Assembly: GCA_030278955.1 (NCBI GenBank)
Contig: JAOANR010000003.1
Location: forward strand, 20,793,050 to 20,857,049
DNA from: Hygrophila difformis
Lineage: Eukaryota; Streptophyta; Magnoliopsida; Lamiales; Acanthaceae
Direction: 5' to 3'
Length of the DNA stretch: 64,000 nucleotides
Below are positions 41,743-55,268 of this stretch, one piece after another. The notes beneath the pieces are model-generated. The model was not told where the DNA came from. It made no database searches and saw only the letters and a list, made by a program, of their open reading frames with translations. The position numbers and the translations under genes were made by a program. The first letter of the stretch is position 1. Each line of letters opens with the position of its first letter.

Positions 41743-44700
41743 GTGCGAAGCAAGCAAGCAGAAATAGCTTATGATCCTGAAATTGAGCGTAACTCTTAGA
41801 GCTATTAGATTAGGAAAACGTAGGAGACCAGCTCAGTTGGAAATTTTAATTAATTCATCCTCTGATGAAGAAAACTATTCTCCAACGACTGGAGTTTCAA
41901 CAAATCTTACTAATCAATTAGTTGCTCAGTTCAATAGGTTAAACATGGCAGCGAATGATAATGATAATCAGGGTAATAATGGAGGTAACGGTGGTGATTT
42001 GGAGCATGATGATCAAGCTGAAATGACCATTGAAGAACACTTACAAGGAACTAGTGGAAATCTGCTTAATAGAACTCCTAGGCCTGATGTAGATGCTTTA
42101 AGCTTTACCCTTCAGCCTGCACTAATTACTATGGTTCAAGCTAATCAATATAATGGATCACCTACGAATGATGCTGTAGAACACATAAGGAACTTTCTAG
42201 ACTATTGTGATACAGTGAAAATAAATGGTGTTACTAGTGATGAAATTAAGTTGAGATTGTTCTCGTTTTCACTTAGAGATAAGGCTAAAACTTGGTACAA
42301 CTCACTTCAATTAAGGGATGTCACTACTTGGGATAAAATGTTAGAAGCTTTCTTAGAACAGTTCTTCCCCACCATCTAAGGTTATTGAATTACAAGAAAA
42401 AATCAAAGAATTTGTGCAAGATGAGGGTGAAACTTTGCTTGAAGCATGGGATAGATATAATACTTTATTAGGCACGATGCCCGAAATCATGGCTTTGAAG
42501 ATTGGCAGCAGATGCACTTCTTCTACAATGGGTTGATTGATCATTGGAGGAACTTGTTGGATGCAGCGGCTGGAGATTCTTTTCTATCTATAGGACCTTC
42601 TAGAGCTAAAGAAATAATTGAGAAAAAGATTTTCTAATATGAAAAAATTTCCTGGTAAGAAAAATGCTAGAAATAAAACAAAAGGGGGAATCTATGAGGT
42701 AGAAAAGGCAGTTGCTATAGATTCTAAGTTAGATGCTTTGATGAGGGAAGTTTCTACGCTTAAGAAAGGTCAAGCTAAAGTTGTGAGATGCGGCATTTGT
42801 CATGGACCTCACGAGTCATCAGCTTGTCACTTGCTTGATCAAGGACTTCAAGAGACTATGCAGTGTGAGAGCACTGAGGAGCAAGTGGAAGATGTGAACT
42901 ACATGGGAAATAGGTAGCAGAATTACAACCAAAACCGACCTCAAAACCAAAATTTCTACCCTAATCAAAACTCTCAATTCCAACAAAACACTTATCCACA
43001 AAACAACCGTCAATCTTATCCACAAAACCAAAATCAAAATTACCCAAATCAAAATCAAAACTTTCAAAACCAAAATCAAAATCAGAATCAAAACTTTAAT
43101 CAAAACAGAAATCAAAATCAGTCCTTCTACCCTAACCAACAACCTAGGAACTTTCAACCTCAACAACAGCTGCAACAAAATCAAGTAAGTGATGAAGTTA
43201 ATTTAAAAGAGTTAATGAGCACAATCGTGTCTCAACAACAAACAATTCAGCAAATGCAAGCCTCAATGAGAAATCTAGAAGTACAAGTTGGTCAAATTGC
43301 TAGGGACACTTCAAATAGACAGCAAGGAAACACTACCAAGCATGCCTGATCCTAATCCAAAAGAGCAATGTAAAGCAATCACTTTAAGGAATAAAAAGGA
43401 ATTACCTAATCCTTACCCTACCTTAGATGATCCAGAGGTTTCAGCTGATACTGTAGACGATCAAGGTGAGGATGCAGAGAAAGAAAGTCAGCAGAAGGAT
43501 TCTGAGGAGCCTAAGGAGAGTGAGAGCGTTAGTGTTGATAGGAGTAAGGATAAGGGAAAGTCTATTGTTCCAGTTAAGTCATATCAGCCACCTATCCCTT
43601 ACCCACAGCGTCTTAAAAAGGCTAAGGAAGATAAAGATTATGCTAAATTCTTAGAAGTCTTTAAGAATTTAAGAATTGATATTCCTTTCTCTGATGCTAT
43701 AGCACAAATGCCCGTCTATGCTAAGTTTTTAAAAGAAATTCTATCAAAAAAGAGGAGTGTTGATGATGAAGAGAAAGTGACACTGACAGGGGAATGCAGT
43801 GCAATCTTACAAAGAAGGCAACCTGTTAAACAAAAAGATCCTGGGAGCTACACTATTCCGTGCATTATAGGCACTAAAGAGTTCAACAAAGCCTTGTGTG
43901 ATCTCGGGTCTAGTATTAATCTGATGCCTCTACATGTCTTTAGAGAACTAGGAGTAGGAGTTGTGAAGCCTACTAGGATGCAGCTACAGCTTGCTGATAG
44001 ATCCATTAGGACTCCTTTAGGCATTGTAGAAGATGTTCCTGTTCAAGTAGAGAGCTTCATTTTCCCTGTTGATTTTGTTGTTCTTGATATGGAAAAGGAC
44101 ATTGATATCCCTCTGATTTTAGGTAGACCATTTCTTCAAACTGGTAGGGCTATGGTAGACATGGATGATGGTAAAATTACACTTAAAGTAGGTAATGAAC
44201 AAGTGTCGTTTGACATTTCTAAGACAACTAAAACACAACACGCTAGTTCTGACACCTACCCGTGTAATAGAGTCACAGCCATCTATCAGGAGGATGAGGT
44301 GATTGAGAGAGAGTTCTTTGCTAGACACGATCCCTATAGGAAATTTGAGCAGTTAGTGGAGAGTTGTGAAGACTTAGCTGAAAGTAAGTGTGAGGGAGGA
44401 TTACCTGTGCAAGTAACATGTGCAATTGAAGAATCCAAATTAGTTCCGTCTGTTGAAAAGCCACCTACGTTGACATTGAAGGAGCTGCCATCACACTTGA
44501 GGTATGTTTTTCTTGGTGAGAATGACACTTTACCTGTTATTGCAAGTAATAAATTAAATGATGATCAATTGAATGCATTAACCCAAGTGTTGAGTAAGCA
44601 TGTTAGAGCAATAGGTTGGACAATAGCTGATATCAAGGGACTGAGTCCAGCATTGTGCACACATCGGATTTACATGGAGGAGGACGACAAGCCAGTTAGA

Positions 44701-47368
44701 CAACCCCAAAGGAGATTGAATCCACATCTACAAGAAGCTGTAAGAGCAGAGGTGATTAAACTACTCGATGCAGGTATTATCTATCCTATTTCTGATAGTC
44801 AATGGGTTAGTCTAGTACAAGTAGTGCCTAAAAAGGGAGGTATGACTGTTATTAGAAATGAAAATGGTGAATTAGTACCTACTAGACCTACTACTGGATG
44901 GCGTGTTTGCATTGATTATAGGAGATTGAATGATAAAACTAGGAAAGATCATTTTCCGTTGCCTTTTATTGATCAAATGCTAGAGCGTTTAGCTGGTCAT
45001 GAATTTTATTGCTTTTTAGATGGCTATTCTGGTTATAATCAAGTTCCAATTGCACCTGAGGATCAAGATAAAACGACTTTTACATGTCCTTACGGTACAT
45101 TTGCATATAGGAGAATGCCATTTGGTCTGTGTAATGCTCCAGCTACATTTCAGAGATGCATGATGTCTATATTTTCTGATTTAATTGAGACATGCATTGA
45201 GGTATTTATGGATGATTTTTCTGTATTCGGGTCTGATTTTGAAAATGTTTAATTAATCTGGAAAAAGTTCTGATTAGATGTGAAGAATCAAATTTAGTTC
45301 TTAATTGGGAAAAATGTCATTTTATGGTTAATGAAGGAATTGTCTTAGGACATAGAATTTCTAAAAATGGCATTGAAGTTGATAGGGCTAAAGTAGAAGT
45401 AATTGCTAAAATTCCGACCTCCTACTAATTTAAAAACTTTGAGAAGTTTTCTGGGACATGCTGGATTTTATAGGAGATTTATAAAGGATTTTTCAAAAAT
45501 TGGATTGCCCTGTTTAAATTGTTGTGCAAAGATGTGGAGTTTAACTTTTCTGATGAATGTGTTGAGGCGTTCAATAGGATCAAGGAAGCACTGATAACTG
45601 CACCAATTATTCAGCCACCGGACTGGAGCCTGCCATTTGAGATCATGAGCGACGCTAGTGACTCTGCTGTTGGTGCAGTACTGGGTCAACGAAAGGATAA
45701 GAGACTTCATGTTATTTATTATGCTAGTCAGGCTTTAAATTCTGCACAAAGAAATTATGCTACCACTGAAAAAGAATTATTGTCTGTTGTGTATGCATGT
45801 GAGAAGTTTAGGCCTTATCTGATTGGTTCTAAAACTGTAGTTTACACTGATCATGCTGCAATTAAATATTTGTTTACAAAGAAAGATGCTAAGCCTCGGT
45901 TGATTCGATGGGTATTATTGTTACAGGAATTTGACTTAGAAATTAAAGATAGAAAAGGTGAAGAAAATCCTGTAGCTGATCACTTGTCGAGATTAGAGCA
46001 TGAAAAAGGGAAGAAAAATTAATAAATGATGCATTTCTGATGAAAATTTGTATTTAATTAATAATACTTCCTCTGATCCTTGGTTTGCTGATTTTGTAAA
46101 TTATTTAGCATGTGGTGTAATTCCTGATCATTTAAAATGGCATAGTCAAAAGCAAAAATTTAAAAACTGATGCTAAGTATTTTATTTGGGATGAGCCTTA
46201 TTTGTTTAGACTGTGTGCAGACCAGATTATAAGGAGATGCATCCCGGATGAGGACTTTGAGAAAGTTTTAAAAGCATGCCATGAAGGACTTGGAGGAGGA
46301 CATGTTGGACCGAATAGGACAGCTCACAAGGTACTTGAAGGTGGTTTATTTTGGCCTAATATTTATAGGGATGCTAGATCATTTGTGCAAAAATGTGACA
46401 TATGTCAAAGGGCCGGTAATATCACTAAAAGAGATGAAATGCCTTTAAAAGGAATTATGCCTGTTGAGTTGTTTGATTTGTGGGGGATTGACTTCATGGG
46501 TCCATTTCCACCATCTAATGGGAAATTATATGTTTTAGTTGCTGTAGAATATGTGTCAAAATGGGTAGAAGCTGAAGCTTGTGTGTTGAATGATGCTAAA
46601 CAAGTAATTAAATTTTTGAAAAAGCAAATTTTTACCCGTTTTGGTGTGCCTAAAGCAATCATTAGTGATGGTGGATCTCATTTTGTCAATAGGGCTGTTA
46701 ATCAACTGTTATCTAGATTTCATGTTCATCATAGGATAACAACACCCTATCATCCTCAAGCCAATGGACAAGTAGAAGTCACTAATCGCGAGATCAAAAA
46801 GGTTTTGGAAGCTACTGTAGGAAAATCTAGAAAAGAATGGGCTTTTAAGTTAGATGAAGCATTATGGGCTTATAGAACAGCTTTTAAAACACCCATAGGG
46901 ATGACCCCGTTTAAATTGGTTTATGGTAAAGCTTGTCACTTGCCTTTTGAACTTGAGTTTAAGTCGCTTTGGGCTATGAAGAAATTAAATTTCGAATTTA
47001 AGGAAGCTCAAGAGAAAAGAAAGGTAGATCTTAATGAGTTAGAAGAAATGAGACGTCATGCTTATGATAATGCTCTAATTTATAAAGAAAGAACAAAGCT
47101 TTATCATGATAAAATGCTTAGGCCTAAGGTGTTTGAAGCGGGTCAATTAGTGCTTTTATATAATTCTAGATTTAAAGTGTTTCCTGGGAAATTGAAAACG
47201 AAGTGGTCAGGACCTTTTAGGATTGCGAAGGTGTTGGATAATGGTGCAGTAGTTTTAAAAGCTGATGATGAAAGGGAATTCACTGTAAATGGTCAAAGAC
47301 TTAAACATTATTTTGGAGATGAAGTTAAATTCATCGAACAAATTAATGTTAAGCCTTTGGTTGTTTAA
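41743..47368 (+). pseudogene. gag-pol: gag-pol, copy B, broken by single-base indels
   Basis: Same polyprotein as 12291-17912. Relative to copy A, one-base insertions lie near 41790, 42366, 42472, 42486, 42632, 43328, 45415 and 46163, and one-base losses near 45244, 45510, 46008 and 46037. Intact stretches remain: most of gag to 42365, protease plus RT to FMDD (43288-45240), RNase H (45519-46010) and integrase (46202-47368). The amber codon is also present (42915-42917). All breaks lie within 7.3 kb of the gap and none beyond 46.2 kb, so they are more likely read errors than true mutations. Confidence 0.85.
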
Positions 47369-47881
47369 ATCTGCTTATTGAAGTAAAAGCATTGCATGTT
47401 TAATTACGTTGAGTTTTGATTTATTAAAATTTATAAAAACCAATAAAAATTATAAAATGGCAGAAAAAGACAAAAATATTTTGCATTTTATTGCTTATGT
47501 GCTTTTAGTTGTTTTTACTGCTTTTATTAATGTAAGTCGTGTTTTCATTTTAATTATGCTGTTTAATTGTTATGCTATGTATTGTATGTGTTCAATAAAT
47601 TGAGTAGGACATTGCTTTGAATTGGAATAAGTAGCAAAATATTGAGAAATGATAGACTTGTGTGTGCTTGGAGTATTGATCTTGAATTGTGCATTTTTGA
47701 CTCGGTGATGAGTTGAGGAGGAGGATATATATGGACTAGTTGATTTAATTGAGGAGAATTATGATCCGGGAGGATTTAGGGAGGTTACATTTGCTAAATC
47801 TGACTTGCTAACCTTAGGGAGTGTATTGACTATCATTTTGGTGAAGTTTGAGCTGAAATTCGAGTGCCACATACTCAGTTT

Positions 47882-48214
47882 AGGCGCCACACCTTCTTGG
47901 TGGCGCCCAAAACCAAGCTCAGGCGCCATTTTATGCACCAATTTCGACCTTGGAAAAGTTTTAAGTCAGTTTTTGCGCCACATATGCTTTGTGGCGCATA
48001 AAACTACTCTCTAGCGCCAAAAATTGCGCCACATTTAAACTTGGAAAAAATTGAAGTCAGGTTATGCGCCACTTCTTCTTGGTGGCGCATAAAATCACTC
48101 CCGAGCGCCGTTGGACGCGCCATGTTTGGACTTGGGATTTTTCAGAAAAAACCCAGGCGCCACTTGTACTGAGTGGCGCCTAAAACACCATCGAAGCGCC
48201 ATTTCTGGCGCCGA
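47882..48214 (+). repeat. GCGCC hairpin array upstream of protein A, copy B
   Basis: Base-for-base counterpart of 18425-18757. Confidence 0.88.
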
Positions 48215-49377
48215 CCCGCAGGTTGAAGGGTCCTGACCCGGTCCAATCGGGAATTAAACCCCAAAAATCTATTTTTCTCCTCATTCTTGCAAATCGACCG
48301 AGACTACTCCTTCCTCCTTCTTCTCTTCCACCGAGCGCCATTCTCCCTTCCAAGCGACACCATCCGCGCCATTTTGGTAAGAATTCTTCCAATTCTTGTT
48401 TCTTCCTATTAATTCTTACCTACATTGTCAATTCTCATTCCAAAATCCCCAATTTTTTCTTGTTCAATCAAATTAGGGTTCAAGAACCCTAGTTTTCCAA
48501 TTTTGGAGATTCCTCTTCAAAGTGTTCAAATCCTTCAATCTAGGTAAGAATGGCTATCCTAATTCAATTGTTATCATAATTTAGTGCTTTGGAATGCATT
48601 AATTTTGGTATTGGTATTGTTACTTGAATTTTGGGTTTTTGTAGAATGTGGGATAAAATTTGATTTTGATTATATAAATTCTTGTCTAGTTTGAACAAAA
48701 TGTTGTAGAACATGGTTGGAATGCATAATGTGAAATTTTTGGATTAATCTTAAAAAGTTGGAATTTTTGAGAATTATTAAATCTGAAAATTATTTTTAAA
48801 TTGATTAAAATGGCATTTTTGGTTAATTAAAGGGATGAAACATTACTAGAATATGTCATTTTAGTTATATTAAAAATGTAAAGTTATTTTCTTGTCAAAA
48901 ATTCCATGTTTTTCATAATGTGAGTTAATTAAACCATGTTTTGATAAAAACTCTCTTATTTGTAATTTATTTAATTTAAATAGTTTAATTTGTCCTATAA
49001 ATAAATTGGAATGGATTTAAATATTAATTTAAAACCATTTAGGATAAACTAGTTTATTAAGTTAGGTTATTTTATTTATTAAATCTGGAAATTTAATAAA
49101 ATGAGAGTTTTTATTAAAAAAGTGGTTCTAAATGTGAGTTCTAAACTTTGGGATAAAATGGATTATTTCTCTAAACAAAGTTTAGGATTTATGAACCTTA
49201 AAATGCAACATTTTGGTCATTGAGTCATATAAATCTCACATTCTAGGTTGATGTATATGTTTGCTTTATACTTAACACTTAAGTTAAACCTATGGTTTAA
49301 ACTTAAGTGTGAGGATGGGAGGCAATGCATATATATGATACTAATCCATCATTTTTGTACAATCAGGTGCCAATATA
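48215..49377 (+). promoter_or_regulatory. Leader with candidate intron, copy B
   Basis: Counterpart of 18758-19920, including TACTAAT branch-like site, TACAATCAG acceptor and the PPT-region motif TTAAGTGTGAGGATG at 49303-49317. Confidence 0.55.
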
Positions 49378-51300
49378 ATGTATAATCCTCCAAATCTCCC
49401 TAAGAAATCGGGTTATAGGTATATACCGATGCCCGAGGGGAGATTGGGGATTTATGATCCACAGTCACCAGATAGCGTTCCTACTCCTATTCCTGATGAG
49501 CATGTTTTTGAAAATCGCAGACTCCGCACTAAAAATTCGACACAGATGGATCAGCCCCAAGGATCAGGAGGTGCCTCTAAGTCCAAGGGACTTCTCTCCT
49601 ATTTTAGGAGGAGTAAGTCCAAGAGCGGTGCATCCTCTAGACACACTACAGTGCCCGCTGATGACCATCAGGAGGTCAATCAGCCTGATCAGCCTGACCA
49701 GCCCGATCAGCCTCAGCCTGAGGCATCAGATCATTCACAGGCCCCCACTAGAGCCTCTCGGGGGAAGGCACCCGCTACTACTTCTACTTCCTCTCGACCT
49801 AGGAGGGGGAGATCTGCGGCATTAGTTATACAGGAGCCTGTCCCTGAGGCTCTAGGAGGAGAGGAAGATGAGGAGGAGGTTGATCAGGAGGAGCAGGAGG
49901 ATAGGGGAGGACCGAAAAAGCAGGATCCGAGAACCTATGTCCCCGAGTTGCGTTATGTCAGTCCGGGCATATTTGATGCCACTGTGTTTAGGAGTGCCAG
50001 AGCCTATGAATTATACAAGAGGTTCCACAAGAAGAGAATCATTGCCGATAGAGGATTTTCGGACAGAGATCTGCAGCACCCCCTACTCCGTGATGCTATC
50101 AGATCTAGAGGTTGGGAGAGATTTGTTAGACATCCAGCCGGGACATATTCATGGGAGTTGACTAGACTGTTTCTAGCCAACGCTGAGGAGGAGGATTCGT
50201 GGATTTTCGGGGTTAGAGTACCCATCACTCCTCAGCACATCAACCAGTTTTTCGGAGTAGTGGATGTGCCTTATGGCAGGGATTTTTGGGAGCCAGTTAT
50301 GAGGGCTGATGATAGGGAGGAGATCAAGAAGCTGGTCTTGATGTCTATGTTTGAGGGTCAGGAGGATGTCCTCACTTATGATGACGATGACATGAGTAGG
50401 TTACATGGGCCTGATATGGATGCACCCATGTATCAGCTGCTCATGTTCTACAGATCTAGACTGAGTCCTTCGACTCACACCTCTGGACCTACTGCTGTGG
50501 ATATGTACGTCCCATACTGTATCAAGGTGGGGAGCCCGGTTAACATGGGAGAGCTTATTGCATTGGAGTTGAGACAGACACCAGGGGTGTCTAAGAGATC
50601 TGCTCTCATGTTTCCCAGCTTGATATGGCAGCTGTGTGCACAGGCAGGGGTGGATATGGGGCAGTTTGACAGAGACTGGAGGATGAGGCCCCCTATTCCC
50701 TTTGGGAAGAGAAACTTCAAGCTGCCTGGGATTAGATGCAAGCCCATGATACTACCGAGGGAGTTACCCAGGCAGTCACCGCCACCTGCACCTTCACATG
50801 CTAGCCAGGAGCATTCTGAGGCTCCTTCACAGTCCACCCGTGGTACACGAGGTGGTAGAGGTCGAGGTAGAGGACGTGGCAGAGCTCAGCCACAGCAGTC
50901 GCAGCAGTCACATCAGCAGTATCCGGGAGAGCCGGATTGGGCCAGGGCATTGAGGATTGATCAGCAGACGATGATGACCAACCAACAAAACTGGATGAAC
51001 ACCATGGATGAACGAATGAGGTTGGTAGCTCAGAGACAAAACTTCTTGAGCGATCAGATTGAAAAGAATGCCCGAGCCCAAGCATATCATGCAGCCAGAC
51101 TTGAGTATTTTATGTCCCAGAGCTTAGGACAGCGGTATGTCGCTCCTCAGACACCTTCTGAGGACGATGATGATGAGGACTACGTGGGGTCTGGAGATGG
51201 TAGCGATGGTAGCGATGAGGATGCTGAGGATGCTGATGCTGGAGATGGGTCTGAAGAAGTGGGGGATAACGATGATGATGATTCTGAGGACTCCGACTGA
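49378..51300 (+). CDS. Putative plant transposon protein A (640 aa), copy B
   Basis: The translation is identical to the protein at 19921-21843: acidic N-terminus, conserved RGW/YSWELTR block, GRGR-rich stretch, helical segment and acidic tail. That the frame is perfect in both copies supports it being a real, intact ORF. Confidence 0.82.
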   Translation: MYNPPNLPKKSGYRYIPMPEGRLGIYDPQSPDSVPTPIPDEHVFENRRLRTKNSTQMDQPQGSGGASKSKGLLSYFRRSKSKSGASSRHTTVPADDHQEVNQPDQPDQPDQPQPEASDHSQAPTRASRGKAPATTSTSSRPRRGRSAALVIQEPVPEALGGEEDEEEVDQEEQEDRGGPKKQDPRTYVPELRYVSPGIFDATVFRSARAYELYKRFHKKRIIADRGFSDRDLQHPLLRDAIRSRGWERFVRHPAGTYSWELTRLFLANAEEEDSWIFGVRVPITPQHINQFFGVVDVPYGRDFWEPVMRADDREEIKKLVLMSMFEGQEDVLTYDDDDMSRLHGPDMDAPMYQLLMFYRSRLSPSTHTSGPTAVDMYVPYCIKVGSPVNMGELIALELRQTPGVSKRSALMFPSLIWQLCAQAGVDMGQFDRDWRMRPPIPFGKRNFKLPGIRCKPMILPRELPRQSPPPAPSHASQEHSEAPSQSTRGTRGGRGRGRGRGRAQPQQSQQSHQQYPGEPDWARALRIDQQTMMTNQQNWMNTMDERMRLVAQRQNFLSDQIEKNARAQAYHAARLEYFMSQSLGQRYVAPQTPSEDDDDEDYVGSGDGSDGSDEDAEDADAGDGSEEVGDNDDDDSEDSD

Positions 51301-51749
51301 CTGAGAGAGATGAGCGATAGATAGGCTTATGATTATTATAGATGACATGTATTGATAGGCCTATTTATTCGACTCTATTGCGCTTCTGAGTTTATTTTGC
51401 TACATTTCAGTATTTACATTTGGGTTGTAATTGTCCTAACTCTATTTTATTTTAGTACTTTTGCTATTTTAGACTTGTTATTTCTATTATCCATGTTCTT
51501 GTAATTTTAGAGAGTAGTAGATGGAGTTTAAATGAATTTTAAGGTTTTTTAGTTGCTTTTTAATTCAATAAAGTAGCTCTTACCAATAACATGCTTAATT
51601 GAGTGTTTTGAACTGGTTAAAAGATCAATGAAGTTTATTTGAACTAGACTGAGGTGTAAATGAAGTGAAATTGGTATTGTTGAGTGATTTGGAGATTTTG
51701 GACATCATGGGGAAGAACTTAGGAAAAACACATTCTGCTCGATTTGACA

Positions 51750-52092
51750 CAGAATGCGCCATTTAGGCATAGTGGCGCCTAAAAACACCCTTGAGCGCCA
51801 TCTTATGCGCCAAAAGACTTAGAAATTTTTCTAAGTTTTTCCAAAATGCGCCACACAAGCTTGGTGGCGCATAAATATGCCTTTCTGCGCCACTTTTTGC
51901 GCCATTGAATTAGAGTTTTTCCAAGTTGGCTTCAGAATGCGCCACTCCTTCTATGTGGCGCATAAATTTCCCTCTCAGCGCCAATTTTTGCGCCATTTTA
52001 ATTTTTAAAATTTATATTATTTTTAAAATGCGCCAGTTGTGCTTGGTGGCGCCTGGAAGTGACCTTATGCGCCACTTTTTGCGCCATCGACG
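51750..52092 (+). repeat. GCGCC hairpin array upstream of protein B, copy B
   Basis: Counterpart of 22293-22635. Confidence 0.88.
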
Positions 52093-52374
52093 CAAATCCT
52101 TCAAAAATTCGCGAATCCAGGAAATCCAAATCATATCTATTCGATTTTTGGGATCCTAAATAGCATTATACTCACTCCAAATCATATGTTTAGTGTATAT
52201 TTGGATATAGATTAAATCAATCCCGCCATATCTCAACAAAATCAGGATTTCACCTCTTTAAAAAGAGGCATGACCGATCGGTCACTCCTTCCATCTCAAG
52301 TCTGTCAATTTTTCTCTTCTTCCAGTTTAATTAGCTTTCCAATCCCAATCCTTTCTTCCTGAAATTCTGCCACC

Positions 52375-53829
52375 ATGAGACCAAAGAGAAAGAATAACCC
52401 AAGAAACAAGGGTGGAAAGAAATTGAAAACCACAGAGCCTGCTCCATCACAGACACCAGAAATTAATGAACCCATTCTGGAGTCGGCTGCTGTAGGAGCT
52501 GAAGATGAATTTGTAAACAATCTGGTAGCTCCCGACTCGTATAATGGTGATGATACTTCCTTCAATTCTGCTCAACCAACGGAGGATGATCCACAGCAAG
52601 AAGATGTCGCTGAATCCCCGGAGGAAATTTCACCAGAAATTCCTCGTGAATCTAAAACCAAGAGGAAGAGTCACAATAGAAAGAACGATACTACTCCTCT
52701 GGAAGAATTGACAGGAGATGTTTTCAATCCGGCCATTTTCATCAATCAAACTGCGTATTCTTATTATCAGAATATGGTGGATAGATGGATTTTTGCAGAC
52801 AAAGGGTTCACTGAAGTTGACATGGAGAGATTCTCGGTTCATGATGCTCTCATGAGTCGAGGATGGATGAAATTTGCTGCGCATCCGGAAGGAGTTTATT
52901 CCTGGGAGCTTACCAGACAGTTTTTGTGCAATGCTCAGTATGATCACTACACTTCATGGATTAGAGGAGTGCCTGTGCCATATGGTCCTGCAGTGATCAA
53001 TGAACTTTATGGTACTGTGGATGTTTCTTGCCCAGCTACGAAGAAGAAGCACTTCCATGATCCTGTTTATGATGAGGAAGGAGGACCCGAATTGGAGAAA
53101 AGAATTTTGAAAGAGATGTTTGAAACTCAAAAGAGGGTGGCCTACATTGGAGAAAAGAAAGCGAATGTTGTAGCTACTTTAATGGCTGCACCGCTTTATC
53201 AGATCTACCTGCTCTACAAGCATAAGGTATTCCCTACTTCACACACTTCACAACCAAGTGCAGAGGATCTTTATTTTGTGTATTGTGTGAAGAACGGGCT
53301 ACCTATTGATATTGGAGAGCTGGTAGCATATGAGTTGGATAGAATGGCGTCTGATACTGCTCGGATTGTGCTGGGATTTCCCGCACTGATTTGGACACTC
53401 TGTGAAAGAGCTGGAGTGAATATGGCTGCCTATGCTCATGATGTGAAGCCAAAGCCCCCTATCTCTTTCAAGAATTTCTATAACAAGCCTGGAGTAAGAT
53501 GTGCAGAGCTTGGCTACCCTACCACATCCCGTGGGACACCCACTTGTCATCCTGATAGACCTAGTACATCTGGTACTAAGGTAGAGCCTGCAGAGATCGC
53601 AATCAATAGGATGACCTATGAGATTCATCAGCTTAGAGAGGAGATGAAGAGGAAGGAAGATAGTACACGAGCACAAATTTCACAACTTTCTAATAGGCTT
53701 GAATTCTTCATGACTGAGAGTCTAGGTGATCGCTATATTCCTCCTACTACTAGTTCGAGCTCTACAGAGGATGATGATGTTCCTAGGGAAGACGAAGTAG
53801 GTGATTCGGAGGGATCCTTAGAAATCTAG
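52375..53829 (+). CDS. Putative plant transposon protein B (484 aa), copy B
   Basis: The translation is identical to 22918-24372: basic start, acidic linker, conserved block ending NKPGVRC, coiled-coil-like helix and acidic tail. Same leader with TTTAAAAAGAGG upstream. Confidence 0.82.
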   Translation: MRPKRKNNPRNKGGKKLKTTEPAPSQTPEINEPILESAAVGAEDEFVNNLVAPDSYNGDDTSFNSAQPTEDDPQQEDVAESPEEISPEIPRESKTKRKSHNRKNDTTPLEELTGDVFNPAIFINQTAYSYYQNMVDRWIFADKGFTEVDMERFSVHDALMSRGWMKFAAHPEGVYSWELTRQFLCNAQYDHYTSWIRGVPVPYGPAVINELYGTVDVSCPATKKKHFHDPVYDEEGGPELEKRILKEMFETQKRVAYIGEKKANVVATLMAAPLYQIYLLYKHKVFPTSHTSQPSAEDLYFVYCVKNGLPIDIGELVAYELDRMASDTARIVLGFPALIWTLCERAGVNMAAYAHDVKPKPPISFKNFYNKPGVRCAELGYPTTSRGTPTCHPDRPSTSGTKVEPAEIAINRMTYEIHQLREEMKRKEDSTRAQISQLSNRLEFFMTESLGDRYIPPTTSSSSTEDDDVPREDEVGDSEGSLEI

Positions 53830-55268
53830 ATTCTTGATTAGATAGGATTGCCCCTTTTTTTGGTTTAAGTTGTAATAGTTAGAATTATTTTGGTGCTATT
53901 TTGCTTATTTAAATTAGCTTCTTTATGTAATAGTTGCTAGAATTTGTGGTATTTTGCTTTTGGTAAATTTATGAAATTTAATATTTTAATTAAATCTGTC
54001 CATAATTATTTAATTGATAAAATGTGCCTACAAAATAAATGAAAATCTGAAATTTAATAATAAAATCTGAATTTAAATAAATTATGGATGAGGTTTAATT
54101 ATTTTAATTTATAATTTGCCATGAGTTCTAACAATTATCTTTTGTATAAGTGAATGCCATATAAATATATAAAGAAGCAGGATATGCCAAGGAGAAGCAA
54201 AAAGGGAACATCCATGTTGGTAAAAAGAAATTCTAGGGATCTACATACTCCAGGTGTGATCTTTTCATGTTTTACACTATTAATTTGCATGAAGTATGTT
54301 GGTAAGAGCTTAATTAGTTTATTTTAATTTCTATTATGTTTTGAATAAAGTAGTACATGCATGATTAGGATGCTTTGATTATGTTTAATTTAAATTGTGT
54401 TTTCCCAGTGGTGCTATTATTTAGAGATTATCACATCAATGCCAATCTGGAGAAAATCCAAATAAGTCTAAATGTTCTGCTCTAATCCGATTTTACAATT
54501 TAATGAGTGTTAGGTTTCTTAGTTTAAAGTTCTAGACTATGTCAAATTGATATGCAAGTTGTTTGGGCTATTGATGACAATTCTATTTGCCTTGCAGAAA
54601 GCTTTTTGATTAATTAGACTAGTTATTTAAAATGTTGAGAGTTATCATTATTTATAAACAAATATGCTCGTTCTAAGTCTTTTTAAATGCTTAATCAAAA
54701 TAAAGTCAGAGTAAAAGCCCTGTATTGAAAAATAAAACAAAACAAGTGATCTTGCAAAAAGAAAAAGAAAAGAAAATTAAAGAATGCAAGATTTAAAAAA
54801 AAAAAAAAAAAAAAGAAGAGAAAACAGGGTGATTAAATAAATTTTTATAAACTCTTGACTGGATGACTGGCACGTATTCGGTGACACGAGTAGCTTTTGG
54901 AATTCAACCGTCTACAACTCAGCCAAAGTGTCTAGAATATAGTGAAACCTAGCCATAGATTGAGCATATTTAAAGACTGGAAAAGAAAAGCATATTTACA
55001 TTATTCGCTTTCCCATATTGAGTGCTAGGTATAATTAATCTGTTTTCTGTATTGTAAGTGCTTTGGATATCTGGTTCTAATAGCTGATGCATACCAATTT
55101 GTCTAGTTCTAGTACATTAAACTTTGAACCCTCTTATCTCATTTTATTGTTGAAATCTATGATTTGGCAGAACTATAAAGACTTTATCTTTATTATCTTG
55201 ATTGGCAAGTTGATGTGCTAATTGATCTCATTGCTCAAGGGACGAGCAATATTTAAGTGTGAGGATGT
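53830..55268. other. Non-coding 3' region with PPT, copy B
   Basis: Counterpart of 24373-25810; differs by one base in the A-run near 54796. PPT motif TTAAGTGTGAGGATG at 55253-55267. Confidence 0.6.

Noticed and set aside
41743..46200. Copy-B gag-pol frameshifts as evidence of an old, decayed element
   Set aside because: They are single-base indels confined to the gap-proximal part; the rest of the element is nearly identical to copy A.
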